Positions 18,438-26,848 of a stretch of DNA of 64,000 nucleotides are shown here, piece by piece. Source of the DNA: Mycobacterium sp. AZCC_0083 (GTDB lineage Bacteria; Actinomycetota; Actinomycetes; Mycobacteriales; Mycobacteriaceae); the NCBI RefSeq assembly GCF_014202335.1, contig NZ_JACHGP010000003.1, positions 434,001-498,000 on the forward strand, read 5' to 3'. The notes beneath the pieces are model-generated. The model worked only from the letters and a program-made list of their open reading frames with translations. It was not told the origin of the DNA and searched no databases. Within the stretch, counting starts at the first letter, position 1. Every line of letters starts with the position of its first letter. Both the position numbers and the translations under genes were made by a program.

Positions 18438-20297
18438 CTACCCGCTTTCCAGCGCCCGAATCAGACTGGCCGCGTCCCACGGCCCCTGGTGCCCCCTGCC
18501 GTTGACGAAGAACGTCGGCGTCGAGTTGAGATCCATCAGCTCGGCATCCTGCGCGTCGTCCAGCACCCGGTGCATCACCTTCGACGAACGCAGGTCCTCG
18601 TCGAACTTCTTGATGTCGATCCCGATCGCATCCGCATACCGGTAGATGTGCTCCCATTCCAGATAGTCGGGGAACGCGAACATCTTGGCGCCCATCTCGA
18701 AGTACCGGCCCTGCAATCCGGCGGCTTCCGCCGCCCGCGCGGCGTCCATCGCGTGCGGGTGAACGCGCTCCAGTGGCAAATGCCGCCACACGTAACGCAA
18801 TTCGTCGCCGAAGTAGGCGCGCACCTCATCGATGGAACCCGTGGCCCTACTGCAGAACGGGCACTCGTAGTCGCCGTACTCGACGAGCGTGAGGCGGCCA
18901 TTGGGGTTGCCACGGATGTGGTCGCGGTCCGGGTCGATGTCGCGAATCAGTTTCGCGCCCACCGCAACCGGGGGGCTCAGCCAGTCGGTGAGCCGGAAGA
19001 TCGCCCAGCCAAGGACCAGCGCGAGCACGGACGCCGCCAGCACGCCGACGCGGGCCTGATCCTGTTTGACGGGATCTTCGATGGCCAGATCGATGATGAA
19101 CAGCGAGATGGTGAACCCGATTCCGGACAGGGCGGCGCCGCCTGCGACTCGCCGCAACGTCAAACCCGGTGCGAGCTGCCCCATCCCGGTCGCGCGCACC
19201 AGGGCGGTGGCGCCGGTGATGCCGATGAACTTGCCGACGATCAGGCCGGCGATCACACCCCAGGTCAGCGGTGAACGCAGCGCCGCGGTCATCGTGTCGC
19301 CGTCGAGATGGACACCCGCGTTGGCAAGGGCGAACAACGGCAGCACGGCGAAGGACACGTACGGGCCGAAGCTGGTCTGCAGCCGCTCGTTGATCGAGAT
19401 CGATTCGCGCAGTGTGCGACTGGCGGCGCGTGCGTACTCCGAGTTCGGGGACTGCCGGAAGGCCTTGATCACCTCGACGGCCTCTTCGACCTGCTTGCGC
19501 TCCGGCGTGAACACCGGAATGAGCAGCGCCACCGCCACGCCGGCCAGCGTCGGATGCACACCACCGAGGAACAGCGCCAGCCACAAGGCGAACGCCAGCA
19601 CCGAGTACGCGGGCCCTCGACCCATCGGCAACAGCCGGACCGCCGCGATGCCGGCGACGAGCACCAGCGCGACCAGCAGCGGCAGGTACCGCACGTGCTC
19701 GGAGTAGAACAGCGCGATCGCCAGCAAGGCTCCGACGTCGTCGACGACGGCGAGGGTGAGCAGGAAGGTCCGCAATCGGGCCGGGTACTTAGGGCCGATG
19801 ATCGCCAGTGCGCCGACCAAGAAGGCCGTGTCCGTGGAGATCACGACGCCCCACGCACGCGCATCGTCGCCCGACCGATTGAACAGCAGGAAGATGACCG
19901 CGGGCACGATCAGCCCGGCGAGCGCGGCGACGACGGGTACCGCGGCACGGGCCCGGTCGGTGAGCTCCCCGATGGTGAACTGGCTCTTGACCTCGAGCCC
20001 GACGATGAAGAAGAAGAACGTCATCAGGCCGTCGTTGACAAGGTGCTTGACGGTCAACTCGACGTGCAGGTCTCCGAAGCTGAGCCCGACGGGAGTGTTC
20101 CAGAAGTCCGAATAGCTCTGCGCCCACGGCGAATTCGCCCAGACGATGGCGACGACGGTGAAGGCCAGCAGCAGTGCCGCCGCGATATTCTCACCGCTGC
20201 GGGCCGCCGTTGGATCGCGGCCGAACCTGCTTGGCGGCGACACGGCCGCGGCGGGAGCATCGTCCGCGGTCGTGTGATCGACCGCGGGGCCGGTCAC
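18438..20297 (-). CDS. nhaA: NhaA Na+/H+ antiporter fused to a DsbA-like thioredoxin domain
   Basis: A 619-residue fusion. Residues about 30-430 are a full NhaA antiporter with the ion-binding Asp pair in LAVVDDVGALLAIA, STDTAFLVGAL in the crossing region and FFFFIVGLEVK. Residues about 440-619 form a DsbA/thioredoxin domain with CPFC at 479-482, FGDELRYVWRHLPLERVHPH and the cis-Pro segment STPTFFVNG. Such fusions are known in actinobacteria; the topology suggests the thiol domain lies on a membrane face and may tune the transporter by redox, which is inference. GTG 20297 overlaps the upstream stop as GTGA. Confidence 0.92.
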   Translation of the reverse strand: MTGPAVDHTTADDAPAAAVSPPSRFGRDPTAARSGENIAAALLLAFTVVAIVWANSPWAQSYSDFWNTPVGLSFGDLHVELTVKHLVNDGLMTFFFFIVGLEVKSQFTIGELTDRARAAVPVVAALAGLIVPAVIFLLFNRSGDDARAWGVVISTDTAFLVGALAIIGPKYPARLRTFLLTLAVVDDVGALLAIALFYSEHVRYLPLLVALVLVAGIAAVRLLPMGRGPAYSVLAFALWLALFLGGVHPTLAGVAVALLIPVFTPERKQVEEAVEVIKAFRQSPNSEYARAASRTLRESISINERLQTSFGPYVSFAVLPLFALANAGVHLDGDTMTAALRSPLTWGVIAGLIVGKFIGITGATALVRATGMGQLAPGLTLRRVAGGAALSGIGFTISLFIIDLAIEDPVKQDQARVGVLAASVLALVLGWAIFRLTDWLSPPVAVGAKLIRDIDPDRDHIRGNPNGRLTLVEYGDYECPFCSRATGSIDEVRAYFGDELRYVWRHLPLERVHPHAMDAARAAEAAGLQGRYFEMGAKMFAFPDYLEWEHIYRYADAIGIDIKKFDEDLRSSKVMHRVLDDAQDAELMDLNSTPTFFVNGRGHQGPWDAASLIRALESG

Positions 20298-22234
20298 GCT
20301 CGGGCGTGCTCGGTGAACGCTCCGAGCAGGTCGGGTCGGTCGATGGCGCTTGGCGTCAGCACGTCGGACGGATTGGCGCCCATCAGGATCCGCTTCATCG
20401 GGATCTCCAGCCGTTTGCCGGTCATGGTCCGCGGGATGCCGGGGACGACGATGATGTCGTCGGGCACGTGCCGCGGCGATGCCGCCGTCCGGATCGCGTC
20501 GACGATCCTGGCGCGCAACGCGTCGTCGAACTCGACGCCGTCGGCCAGCGCCACGAACAACGGCATCCAGTATCCGCCATCGCCCTGCTCGACGCCGACC
20601 ACCAGACAGTCGAGCACGTCGGGCAGGCCCTCGACCGCGTTGTAGATCTCCGCACTACCCATCCGGACGCCCATCCGGTTCAGCGTGGCATCGGAGCGCC
20701 CATGCACCACAACGGATTTCCGGTCGGTGATGGTGATCCAGTCGCCGTGGCACCACACACCGTCGTACTTGTCGAAGTAGGCGTTGTGATACTTGGCGCC
20801 GTCCTGGTCGTTCCAGAAGAACACCGGCATCGACGGCATGGGCTTGGTCACCACCAGCTCACCGGCCTCCTCGGTCACCGCGTGGCCGCCGTCGCCCCAG
20901 GCCTCCGCGGCGACGCCGAGGGCGATCACGTTCAGCTCGCCCGCCCTGATGGGAACCAGCGGGCTGGCGCCGATGAACGCGGTCACCACGTCGGTGCCGC
21001 CGCTCATCGAGATGACGGGGATGGGTCGGCCGACGCCCTCCTGGATCCAGCGAAATCCCGAGGCGGGCAACGGCGAACCGGTGGAACCGACCGCCCGCAG
21101 CGCCTCCAGCGGGTAGTCCTTCCCGGGGTGCAGTTCCTCCTTCGCGCAGGCCAGCCAGTATCCGGCCCCCGCACCGAACACCGTGACGCCCTGTTCGGCG
21201 GCCACCTGCCACAGGTGGTCGGTGTGCCTATAGGTGGGGCTGCCGTCGTACAGCACGATCGTCGAGCCGACGAGAAGCCCCGAGACCTGCAGGTTCCACA
21301 TCATCCAGCTGGTGCTGGACTGCCAGAAGAACCGGTCTTCTGGCTTGAGGTCGAGTTGCAGGCTGAGGTACTTGATGTGCTCAAGTGCGACGCCACCGTG
21401 TCCGTGCACGATGCCCTTCGGCGTGCCGGTGGTACCCGACGAGAACAGCACCCATAGCGGGTGCGCGAACGGGACCGGGGTGATCTCCAGCTCGGCCGTT
21501 CGCGCGATGACCTCCGACCACGGCGTGACATCGCTCGGCGGCTCCCCTCCCAAGCGTGGCACCAGCACGGTGGCCGTCAGCGTCGGCAGCTGAGCACGGA
21601 TCTCGCTGAGCTCGGCGCTGCGGTCGATCCGCTTGCCGTTGTAGAGGGATCCGTCGCTGGCCACCAGCACCTTGGGTTCGAGCTGCGCGAGGCGGGCGAC
21701 GACGCCGCTGACGGCCAGATCCTGGTTGCACACGGCCCACGTGGCGCCGACCGCGGCCGTGCCGAGGAAGGCGACGACGGCCTCGCCGATGTTCGGGATG
21801 TAGCCGACCACCCGATCGCCTGTCACGACGCCAAGACTGCGGAGGTAGTCGGCGAACGCGGCAGTCTCCCGGGTCAGGCGGTCCCAGGACCAATCGGTCG
21901 CCCCGTCCTCCCCCGCAACCACCATCGCAGCGCGCTCGGTGGTGGCGTGCCGGAAGATCTCGGTGGCATAGTTCAGTGTCGCACCCGGAAACCATTGGGC
22001 GCCAGGCATGTCCGCGCTGGCAAGCACGGTGTCGGCAGGGGTTGCGGCGCGGACGTCGTAGAAGTTCCAGACCGCGCCCCAGAACCACGCGACGTCGGCC
22101 ACCGACGCCGACCACAACTCCTGGTAATCGGCGAAGTCACCGCGACCCGTGTCGGCCAGCCACGCGATGAACCGCGTGAGGTTGGCGTCGTCGATGGTGT
22201 CCTGGTCCGGCGTCCAGCCTCCCGGCTCGGTCAT
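20294..22234 (-). CDS. Acetoacetyl-CoA synthetase
   Basis: A 646-residue adenylate-forming enzyme activating acetoacetate with ATP and CoA. Motifs: P-loop-like LFSSGTTGTPKGIVHGHGG, the A5-type STSWMMWNLQV, hinge and C-terminal GRSDATLNRMGVRMGSAEIY, and MTGKRLEIPMKRIL with the acyl-adenylate Lys. The N-terminal ACS-type extension (FTRFIAWLADTGRG-like, YQELWSASVADVAWFWGAVW) and the length fit acetoacetate-CoA ligase better than acetyl-CoA synthetase. It overlaps by four bases both its upstream GH76 neighbour (ATGA) and its downstream nhaA (GTGA). Likely role: use of ketone bodies or salvage from lipid and Leu breakdown. Confidence 0.9.
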   Translation of the reverse strand: MTEPGGWTPDQDTIDDANLTRFIAWLADTGRGDFADYQELWSASVADVAWFWGAVWNFYDVRAATPADTVLASADMPGAQWFPGATLNYATEIFRHATTERAAMVVAGEDGATDWSWDRLTRETAAFADYLRSLGVVTGDRVVGYIPNIGEAVVAFLGTAAVGATWAVCNQDLAVSGVVARLAQLEPKVLVASDGSLYNGKRIDRSAELSEIRAQLPTLTATVLVPRLGGEPPSDVTPWSEVIARTAELEITPVPFAHPLWVLFSSGTTGTPKGIVHGHGGVALEHIKYLSLQLDLKPEDRFFWQSSTSWMMWNLQVSGLLVGSTIVLYDGSPTYRHTDHLWQVAAEQGVTVFGAGAGYWLACAKEELHPGKDYPLEALRAVGSTGSPLPASGFRWIQEGVGRPIPVISMSGGTDVVTAFIGASPLVPIRAGELNVIALGVAAEAWGDGGHAVTEEAGELVVTKPMPSMPVFFWNDQDGAKYHNAYFDKYDGVWCHGDWITITDRKSVVVHGRSDATLNRMGVRMGSAEIYNAVEGLPDVLDCLVVGVEQGDGGYWMPLFVALADGVEFDDALRARIVDAIRTAASPRHVPDDIIVVPGIPRTMTGKRLEIPMKRILMGANPSDVLTPSAIDRPDLLGAFTEHARA

Positions 22235-23376
22235 TCAGCCTCTTCCTCCTGGATGGGCTCGCGTGGTTGCTCACCGTCGTCGCTGAGCGTATGGGCTGCC
22301 TCCATCAGCATCCACCCCGACAGCTGAACGGACAGATCGCGCTCGGGGATCTCGGATGCATTGACGGCGCCAGCGACGAACTGCGCGTCCTTGCCGCCGA
22401 CCTTGGGCAGTTCGGCCTCGCGATCCCAGAACGCCGCGAACAGCGGCAACCCGTCGACCGTCTGCCGCAGGTCCCACACCGATTTCGCCGAGGTCAGCAC
22501 CAACTCCTTGGCAGCGGCGCGCGCCGCGGTGTCCGCCGGGGTGTTCTCCGGCAGCGTGGTGGCGACGAGTGCGAGGTAACGCGCCAGGATGCCGTTGAAC
22601 AGACCGCCGTCACCCCCACCGGCGCCCTGGATGACGCCGCCGGGCGCCATGTTGTCGCGCACCGCGGCGACCAGTCGGTGAACGCGCTCGGCGTGATCGG
22701 GGTCCTTGGTCCTTGCGGCCAGTTCGACCTCCAGGCCGAGGACCACCCCCTGGCAGTAGCTGTACTGCGCACGGACCAGCGAGCCGCCCTTGATCCCGTC
22801 GAACACCAAATGGGTTTCCGGATCGATCAGGGTTTCGTCGATCCAGTCGGCCATCTGCTGCGCCCGACGGAGCCGGTCGTCATAGCGGGCGAGGAAGATG
22901 CCTGCGGGCCCGTTGGCCGGGGCGTTGAAGAACTGGTCCTGCTTGCGCCACGGGATGCCACCGCCGTCCTCCGGCACCCATGCGTTGACGAACTCCTCGG
23001 ACAGCTTTTCCAGCGCCTTCGGCCGCTCCACCCCGGCGAGCCGGCCGGCCCGCTCCAGCGCGAGTGCCAGCCAGGCCATGTCGTCGTAGTAGTTGTTGGT
23101 CCAGGAACCGATGTTGCGCAACCGATGTGAGCGGATCTGCCGCTCGATCCGCTGTTGCCGATCAGGCTGGGGGTCGCGCACCTGCGCGTCCACCAGACAG
23201 TCGAGCAGATGAGCCTGCCACCAGTAGTGCCACGTCCCGAACAGCAGACGCTTGCTGGTGGCCGGCCAGGCGACGACGCCGAGTTGGGTTCCCGGCAACT
23301 GCCACAGCCGCCGCAGGTGTCGCGTTGCGACGGCGGCCTCGGCGCTTGCCGCGCGGTTGCCCCATACCTGATCCAT
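22231..23376 (-). CDS. Glycoside hydrolase family 76 protein (Rv0365c-like)
   Basis: A 381-residue (alpha/alpha)6-type protein. The GH76 catalytic Asp pair is in NYYDDMAWLALALERAG (about residues 93-109), preceded by TWHYWWQAHLLDCLVDAQ, and later repeats carry YSYCQGVVLGLEVEL and GGDGGLFNGILARYLALVA. GH76 enzymes cleave alpha-1,6-mannan backbones, which in mycobacteria occur in PIM, LM and LAM. No signal peptide is visible, so if it acts on mannan it does so inside the cell or by an unusual route. The stop overlaps the acetoacetyl-CoA synthetase start. Confidence 0.85.
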   Translation of the reverse strand: MDQVWGNRAASAEAAVATRHLRRLWQLPGTQLGVVAWPATSKRLLFGTWHYWWQAHLLDCLVDAQVRDPQPDRQQRIERQIRSHRLRNIGSWTNNYYDDMAWLALALERAGRLAGVERPKALEKLSEEFVNAWVPEDGGGIPWRKQDQFFNAPANGPAGIFLARYDDRLRRAQQMADWIDETLIDPETHLVFDGIKGGSLVRAQYSYCQGVVLGLEVELAARTKDPDHAERVHRLVAAVRDNMAPGGVIQGAGGGDGGLFNGILARYLALVATTLPENTPADTAARAAAKELVLTSAKSVWDLRQTVDGLPLFAAFWDREAELPKVGGKDAQFVAGAVNASEIPERDLSVQLSGWMLMEAAHTLSDDGEQPREPIQEEEAE

Positions 23377-23391
23377 GCCGTTGATCCTGCC

Positions 23392-24036
23392 CTACCAGGC
23401 CACGTCAAGGTCGGCATGTTGCACGATCCACGTGTGCATCGCGATGCCCGCGGCAACCGCGGCGTTGATGCTGCGCGTGGAACCGAACTGGGCGATCGAC
23501 ACGGTCCGGACAGCGCCTGCGCGGGCGTCGTCCGTGATGCCTGGGCCCTCCTGCCCGAAGATCAGCAGGCAGTTCCGCGGCAGCGCAGCCCGTTCGAGAC
23601 GCACCGAGCCGGGCACGTTGTCGACGGCGATCACCTCGAGGCTCGCGTCGGCGGCGAACACGAGCAACTCGGCGATGGTGTCGTGGTGGCGCAGCCGCTG
23701 GTAGCGGTCGGTGACCATGGCGCCGCGCCGGTTCCAGCGGCGACGCCCGACGATGTGCACGGTGTCGACGGCAAACGCGTTCGCGGCCCTGACGACGCCG
23801 CCGATGTTGGCGTCGTTGCCGAAGTTCTCGATGGCGACGTGCAGCGGGTGGCGGCGCCGGTCGATGTCGGCGACGATCGCCTCCCGCGTCATGTACCGGT
23901 ACGCGTCGACGACGTTGCGGGTGTCCCCGTCGCGGAGCAGGTCCTGGTCGTAGCGGGGGTCATCCGGCAGCGGGCCCGACCAGGGGCCGACGCCAGTGGT
24001 CGTGGGCCACTCGGTGGGGCCCGGGACGTCAGTCAC
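23392..24036 (-). CDS. SpoU/TrmH-family RNA 2-prime-O-methyltransferase
   Basis: A 214-residue SPOUT methyltransferase (Rv0380c position). The three SpoU motifs are seen: IENFGNDANIGGVVRAANAF, LLIFGQEGPGI and SIAQFGSTRSINAAVAAGIA, which together form the knotted SAM-binding site. GTG 24036 (VTDVPGPTEW) gives an 8-bp overlap with the upstream lipoprotein gene. The target is tRNA or rRNA ribose; which one cannot be told from sequence. Confidence 0.9.
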   Translation of the reverse strand: MTDVPGPTEWPTTTGVGPWSGPLPDDPRYDQDLLRDGDTRNVVDAYRYMTREAIVADIDRRRHPLHVAIENFGNDANIGGVVRAANAFAVDTVHIVGRRRWNRRGAMVTDRYQRLRHHDTIAELLVFAADASLEVIAVDNVPGSVRLERAALPRNCLLIFGQEGPGITDDARAGAVRTVSIAQFGSTRSINAAVAAGIAMHTWIVQHADLDVAW

Positions 24037-24931
24037 TCTTCGTCCAGACCGCCGCATGCGTCCCGATCACCGACACGGTCGCGTACAGCAGCGCGGCGTT
24101 GATCTCGCCCTGCGTGCACAACGACGCCCGCACCGCGATCGCCTCCAGCGAGGAGTCGGGAAGGATCAGCAACGACGCCCCGTACACCGAGCACGCGTAG
24201 GACAGCCCAGCCCCGGGCAGCGACGGCGCCACCACCACCATCAACGGGCCGCCGCGCCGTACCGAGTCGTCGCGGTATCGCGCTGCCTGACCGTCGATCT
24301 GGAGTCCGAGCAGCATGTAGCCGCTGCCGTTGAAGGCGGCCGGGTCGCCGAGAGCGGTGGAATCGAGTTGGGCACCGTCACCGCGGAAGGCGTCCACGCT
24401 GCTGGTCTGCAGCACCATGCCGGTGTCATTGTCGTTGGTGGGCATCAGCCCGACCGGAAACGCCGCGGGATACGCCACCGTGGTTCCCGCGATCTTGTCC
24501 TGCGGCGAATAGGCATACACGCCACGCACCTGACTCTGATCGCGCAGTGGCCCCAGACACACTGTGCCAGTGAGCTTGTCGGGGTTCGGCGCGGACGCCG
24601 GCTGCAGGTTGAGGCTGGTCACTCCCGAGCAGCCGCCCAATGCGTTGGACTCGATCGGATGGGCCAGCGCGCCGTAGAGACCGAACCGGATGGCCTCCGG
24701 CTTGGCGTGCGGTCCGCCCGGCGTCGAAGGGGCGGCGTCGACGTCGACCATGACGTAGTCGCCGTCGAACCGCAGGTTGGACACCGACATGTTCCAGCCA
24801 AGCGCCGCAAGGGATTCGCCGATCTTCGCTGACTCCGCGCCGTACGGCCCGACGTCGGCGGTGCTACTGGAGCAGGCCGCGAGCAGGACCGCCGCGAGCA
24901 GCCCCGCGACTAGCGCGCGGAGCACGAGCAC
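24029..24931 (-). CDS. Secreted lipoprotein of unknown function
   Basis: A 300-residue protein with lipobox LLAAC (about residues 16-20), start GTG 24931. The mature part has a beta-rich pattern: MSVSNLRFDGDYVMVDVDAA, IRFGLYGALAHPIE, GVYAYSPQDKIAGTTVAYP, and two to four Cys that could pair. No enzyme motif is visible. It precedes an RNA methyltransferase gene and lies at the Rv0381c position, but I am not sure of orthology. A 24-bp tandem repeat lies directly upstream of its start. Confidence 0.78.
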   Translation of the reverse strand: MLVLRALVAGLLAAVLLAACSSSTADVGPYGAESAKIGESLAALGWNMSVSNLRFDGDYVMVDVDAAPSTPGGPHAKPEAIRFGLYGALAHPIESNALGGCSGVTSLNLQPASAPNPDKLTGTVCLGPLRDQSQVRGVYAYSPQDKIAGTTVAYPAAFPVGLMPTNDNDTGMVLQTSSVDAFRGDGAQLDSTALGDPAAFNGSGYMLLGLQIDGQAARYRDDSVRRGGPLMVVVAPSLPGAGLSYACSVYGASLLILPDSSLEAIAVRASLCTQGEINAALLYATVSVIGTHAAVWTKSD

Positions 24932-24949
24932 ACGGATCCAGATTCCGCC

Positions 24950-25045
24950 CCATGTCCGGCCACGGCTCCGGTCCCATGTCCGGCCACGGCTCCGGTCCTA
25001 TGTCCGTCCACGGCTTCCGCCCTATGTCCGTCCACGGCCACGACC
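24950..25045. repeat. 24-bp tandem repeat, four units (VNTR-like)
   Basis: Units at 24950-24973, 24974-24997, 24998-25021 and 25022-25045. Units 1 and 2 are identical (CCATGTCCGGCCACGGCTCC plus GGTC); units 3 and 4 start CTATGTCCGTCCACGG and diverge at their ends. Unit 4 encodes the C-terminus of the SDR gene; units 1-3 fill the gap before the lipoprotein start. A multiple-of-three unit with a graded loss of identity suggests slippage expansion outward from the coding end. Confidence 0.85.
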
Positions 25046-25798
25046 CACCACTTTCGTCATGGCGCGCACCAGGTTTCGCGGCACCATGCGACCGCCGGTG
25101 GTGAGCACCTTGTACTGCAGGCCCGGCACGATGACGACCTGACCCTTCGCGACATCCGCTAGACAATCCCGGACCACGTCGGCCACGTCGAGCCACATGA
25201 ACGACGGCGTGCCCGCCATGTCGATGCCGGCACGCTCGTGAAACTCGGTGCGGACGAAGCCAGGGCACAGCGCGTGCACACCGACGCCGGTGCCGCCCAA
25301 CCCGTTCGCCAGGCCCTCGGAGAACGCGATCACCCAGGCCTTCGACGCCGAGTACGTCGACCCGCGCCCTGGCAGTAGGCCCGCCACGCTGGCTACGTTG
25401 ATGACGGTGCCCGTCCCAGCCTCCAGCATCGGGGGAAGCGCGGCATGGGTCAGCTGCATCACGGCCGTCACGTTGACGTCGAGCTGGGACTGAAGCGACT
25501 GGTAGTCGGCGGTCCAGAATTCGCCAGATGTGCCGAATCCCGCGTTGTTGACCAGGATTCGGACGCCTGCGGCGAGCCGGTCGGCCACCTTGGCGCGGTC
25601 GGCCGCGACGGCCAGGTCGGCGGGCAGTACCTCGACCGATGCACCGGCTTCGTCGTGGAGTTCGGCGGCAAGGCGTTCGAGGCGCTCGACGTCGCGGGCG
25701 ACCAGGACCAGGTCATGACCGTCGATGGCGTAGCGGCGGGCGAATCCCGTGCCCAGACCGGATGTCGGTCCGGTGATCATTGCGACGGGGCGTGACAT
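25022..25798 (-). CDS. Short-chain dehydrogenase/reductase
   Basis: A 258-residue classical SDR. NAD(P) motif TGPTSGLG (residues 9-16), NNAG in ILVNNAGFG, Ser in VINVASVAG and the catalytic YSASK. The Arg in VLVARDVERL after the second strand suggests NADP. The C-terminal MVPRNLVRAMTKVVGRGR is amphipathic and basic, as in membrane-associated SDRs. It is in the leftward run between ttfA and the lipoprotein; in M. tuberculosis pyrE (Rv0382c) lies in this interval, so local gene content differs. Its last codons are part of a 24-bp tandem repeat. Confidence 0.9.
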   Translation of the reverse strand: MSRPVAMITGPTSGLGTGFARRYAIDGHDLVLVARDVERLERLAAELHDEAGASVEVLPADLAVAADRAKVADRLAAGVRILVNNAGFGTSGEFWTADYQSLQSQLDVNVTAVMQLTHAALPPMLEAGTGTVINVASVAGLLPGRGSTYSASKAWVIAFSEGLANGLGGTGVGVHALCPGFVRTEFHERAGIDMAGTPSFMWLDVADVVRDCLADVAKGQVVIVPGLQYKVLTTGGRMVPRNLVRAMTKVVGRGRGRT

Positions 25799-25843
25799 GC
25801 CGACAGGTTACTTGCCCTGTCGGAGGCGCCAACGAGGCGTCAG

Positions 25844-26647
25844 TCAGCGCTGATAATGCGGCGACTGACGGCCGTTTCGCGCGGGCGGGCGCTGCTGCGT
25901 GTAGCGGCCGACATCGGCGCGGCCGGGAGGCTGGTCGGTGCGGCCTGCCGGCAGCTCGCGCGGTGGGGCCACCGGACGGCCAGGCGATCCGCCGCGCCGG
26001 GCGACGGCCTGGCCGGCAATGCCGGTCTGGCCGGGCTGCGGGATCGGCGGCAACACGCGCAAGAGGTCGTTGAACTGCCGGACGGTGAGCAGGCCCTCGT
26101 CCCACTGAGCCCTGGTGCTGGTTACCGGCATGCTGATCAACGTCCAGTTCGGCTCGTTCCACATGATCTCGGCACAGTCGGGCGCTGCGTGCGCGAACGT
26201 CACCATGCGGCGGTCGCAGGCGCGGCGGGCGGCGTCGAGGTTGGTCGAATACACCATCCGTGGGCCGATGGCGCCGAGCAACCAGATGTCGCTCTCGCGA
26301 GGCTCCTTGATGTCCTTGAGGCGAACGTCGACGACGACGTTGGTGCCGACCTTGCGATGCAGCGCGATGACCGTCGCCACGTCCTCGAGATCGAAGATGA
26401 ACACGGCCTCGCCGCGGATCTGGCCGAGCACGACATTCTTGGCAGGCACGTCGCCGACCGTGGACATCACGCCACGCTTCCAGCGCTTCACGATGTCGGT
26501 CGACTCGTGCTCGTAGTCGAACCCGTGAGACTTTGCCCAGGACTTACGGCGGCGCCCCAGACCACGTCGACGGTCGACGTCGACGTACAACAACACCACC
26601 GCACCCACGAAACAGAGTGCAGACAGCGTGAACCAGAGCGGGACCAT
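25844..26647 (-). CDS. ttfA: TMM transport factor A, partner of MmpL3
   Basis: A 267-residue protein with one N-terminal transmembrane helix (LWFTLSALCFVGAVVLLYVDV), a basic cytoplasmic stretch (DRRRGLGRRRKSWAKSHGFD), a conserved alpha/beta domain (VGDVPAKNVVLGQIRGEAVF, LGAIGPRMVYSTNLDAARRA, PDCAEIMWNEPNWTL) and a disordered Pro/Arg/Gly tail (200-267). This architecture, the sequence as I recall it and the position near clpB fit Rv0383c/MSMEG_0736, TtfA, an essential accessory of the MmpL3 trehalose monomycolate flippase at poles and septa. The identification rests on memory and is not computed here. Confidence 0.75.
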   Translation of the reverse strand: MVPLWFTLSALCFVGAVVLLYVDVDRRRGLGRRRKSWAKSHGFDYEHESTDIVKRWKRGVMSTVGDVPAKNVVLGQIRGEAVFIFDLEDVATVIALHRKVGTNVVVDVRLKDIKEPRESDIWLLGAIGPRMVYSTNLDAARRACDRRMVTFAHAAPDCAEIMWNEPNWTLISMPVTSTRAQWDEGLLTVRQFNDLLRVLPPIPQPGQTGIAGQAVARRGGSPGRPVAPPRELPAGRTDQPPGRADVGRYTQQRPPARNGRQSPHYQR

Positions 26648-26803
26648 TGCCCCTAGCCTATCTGCTATAGGCGACGGGTTCCGAACTCGAACAGATCACA
26701 ACCGGATCACGTCCTCGACAATTCCCGCACAGCTAATTCGAGAAGTGCGGAACGGAACCCCGCGAATGCGCCGTGAGGGCGGGTTTCAGGGCAATTTTTC
26801 GCC

Positions 26804-26824
26804 CTACGCGCACATTGGGCGTAG
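26804..26824 (-). terminator. Possible intrinsic terminator downstream of the 26849 gene
   Basis: The inverted repeat CTACGC (26804-26809) and GCGTAG (26819-26824) has a 9-base loop. On the minus strand it is followed by GGCGAAAAATT. Just beyond, GGGC-AATTTTTC-GCCC can form a second stem. The region 26648-26848 otherwise holds only the ttfA promoter region. Confidence 0.4.
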
Positions 26825-26848
26825 TGAGGAATGGATCGCCCGCGAACC

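Noticed and set aside
24950..25045. Possible CRISPR array
   Set aside because: Units are contiguous with no spacers, only four copies, and overlap a coding end; it is a tandem repeat.
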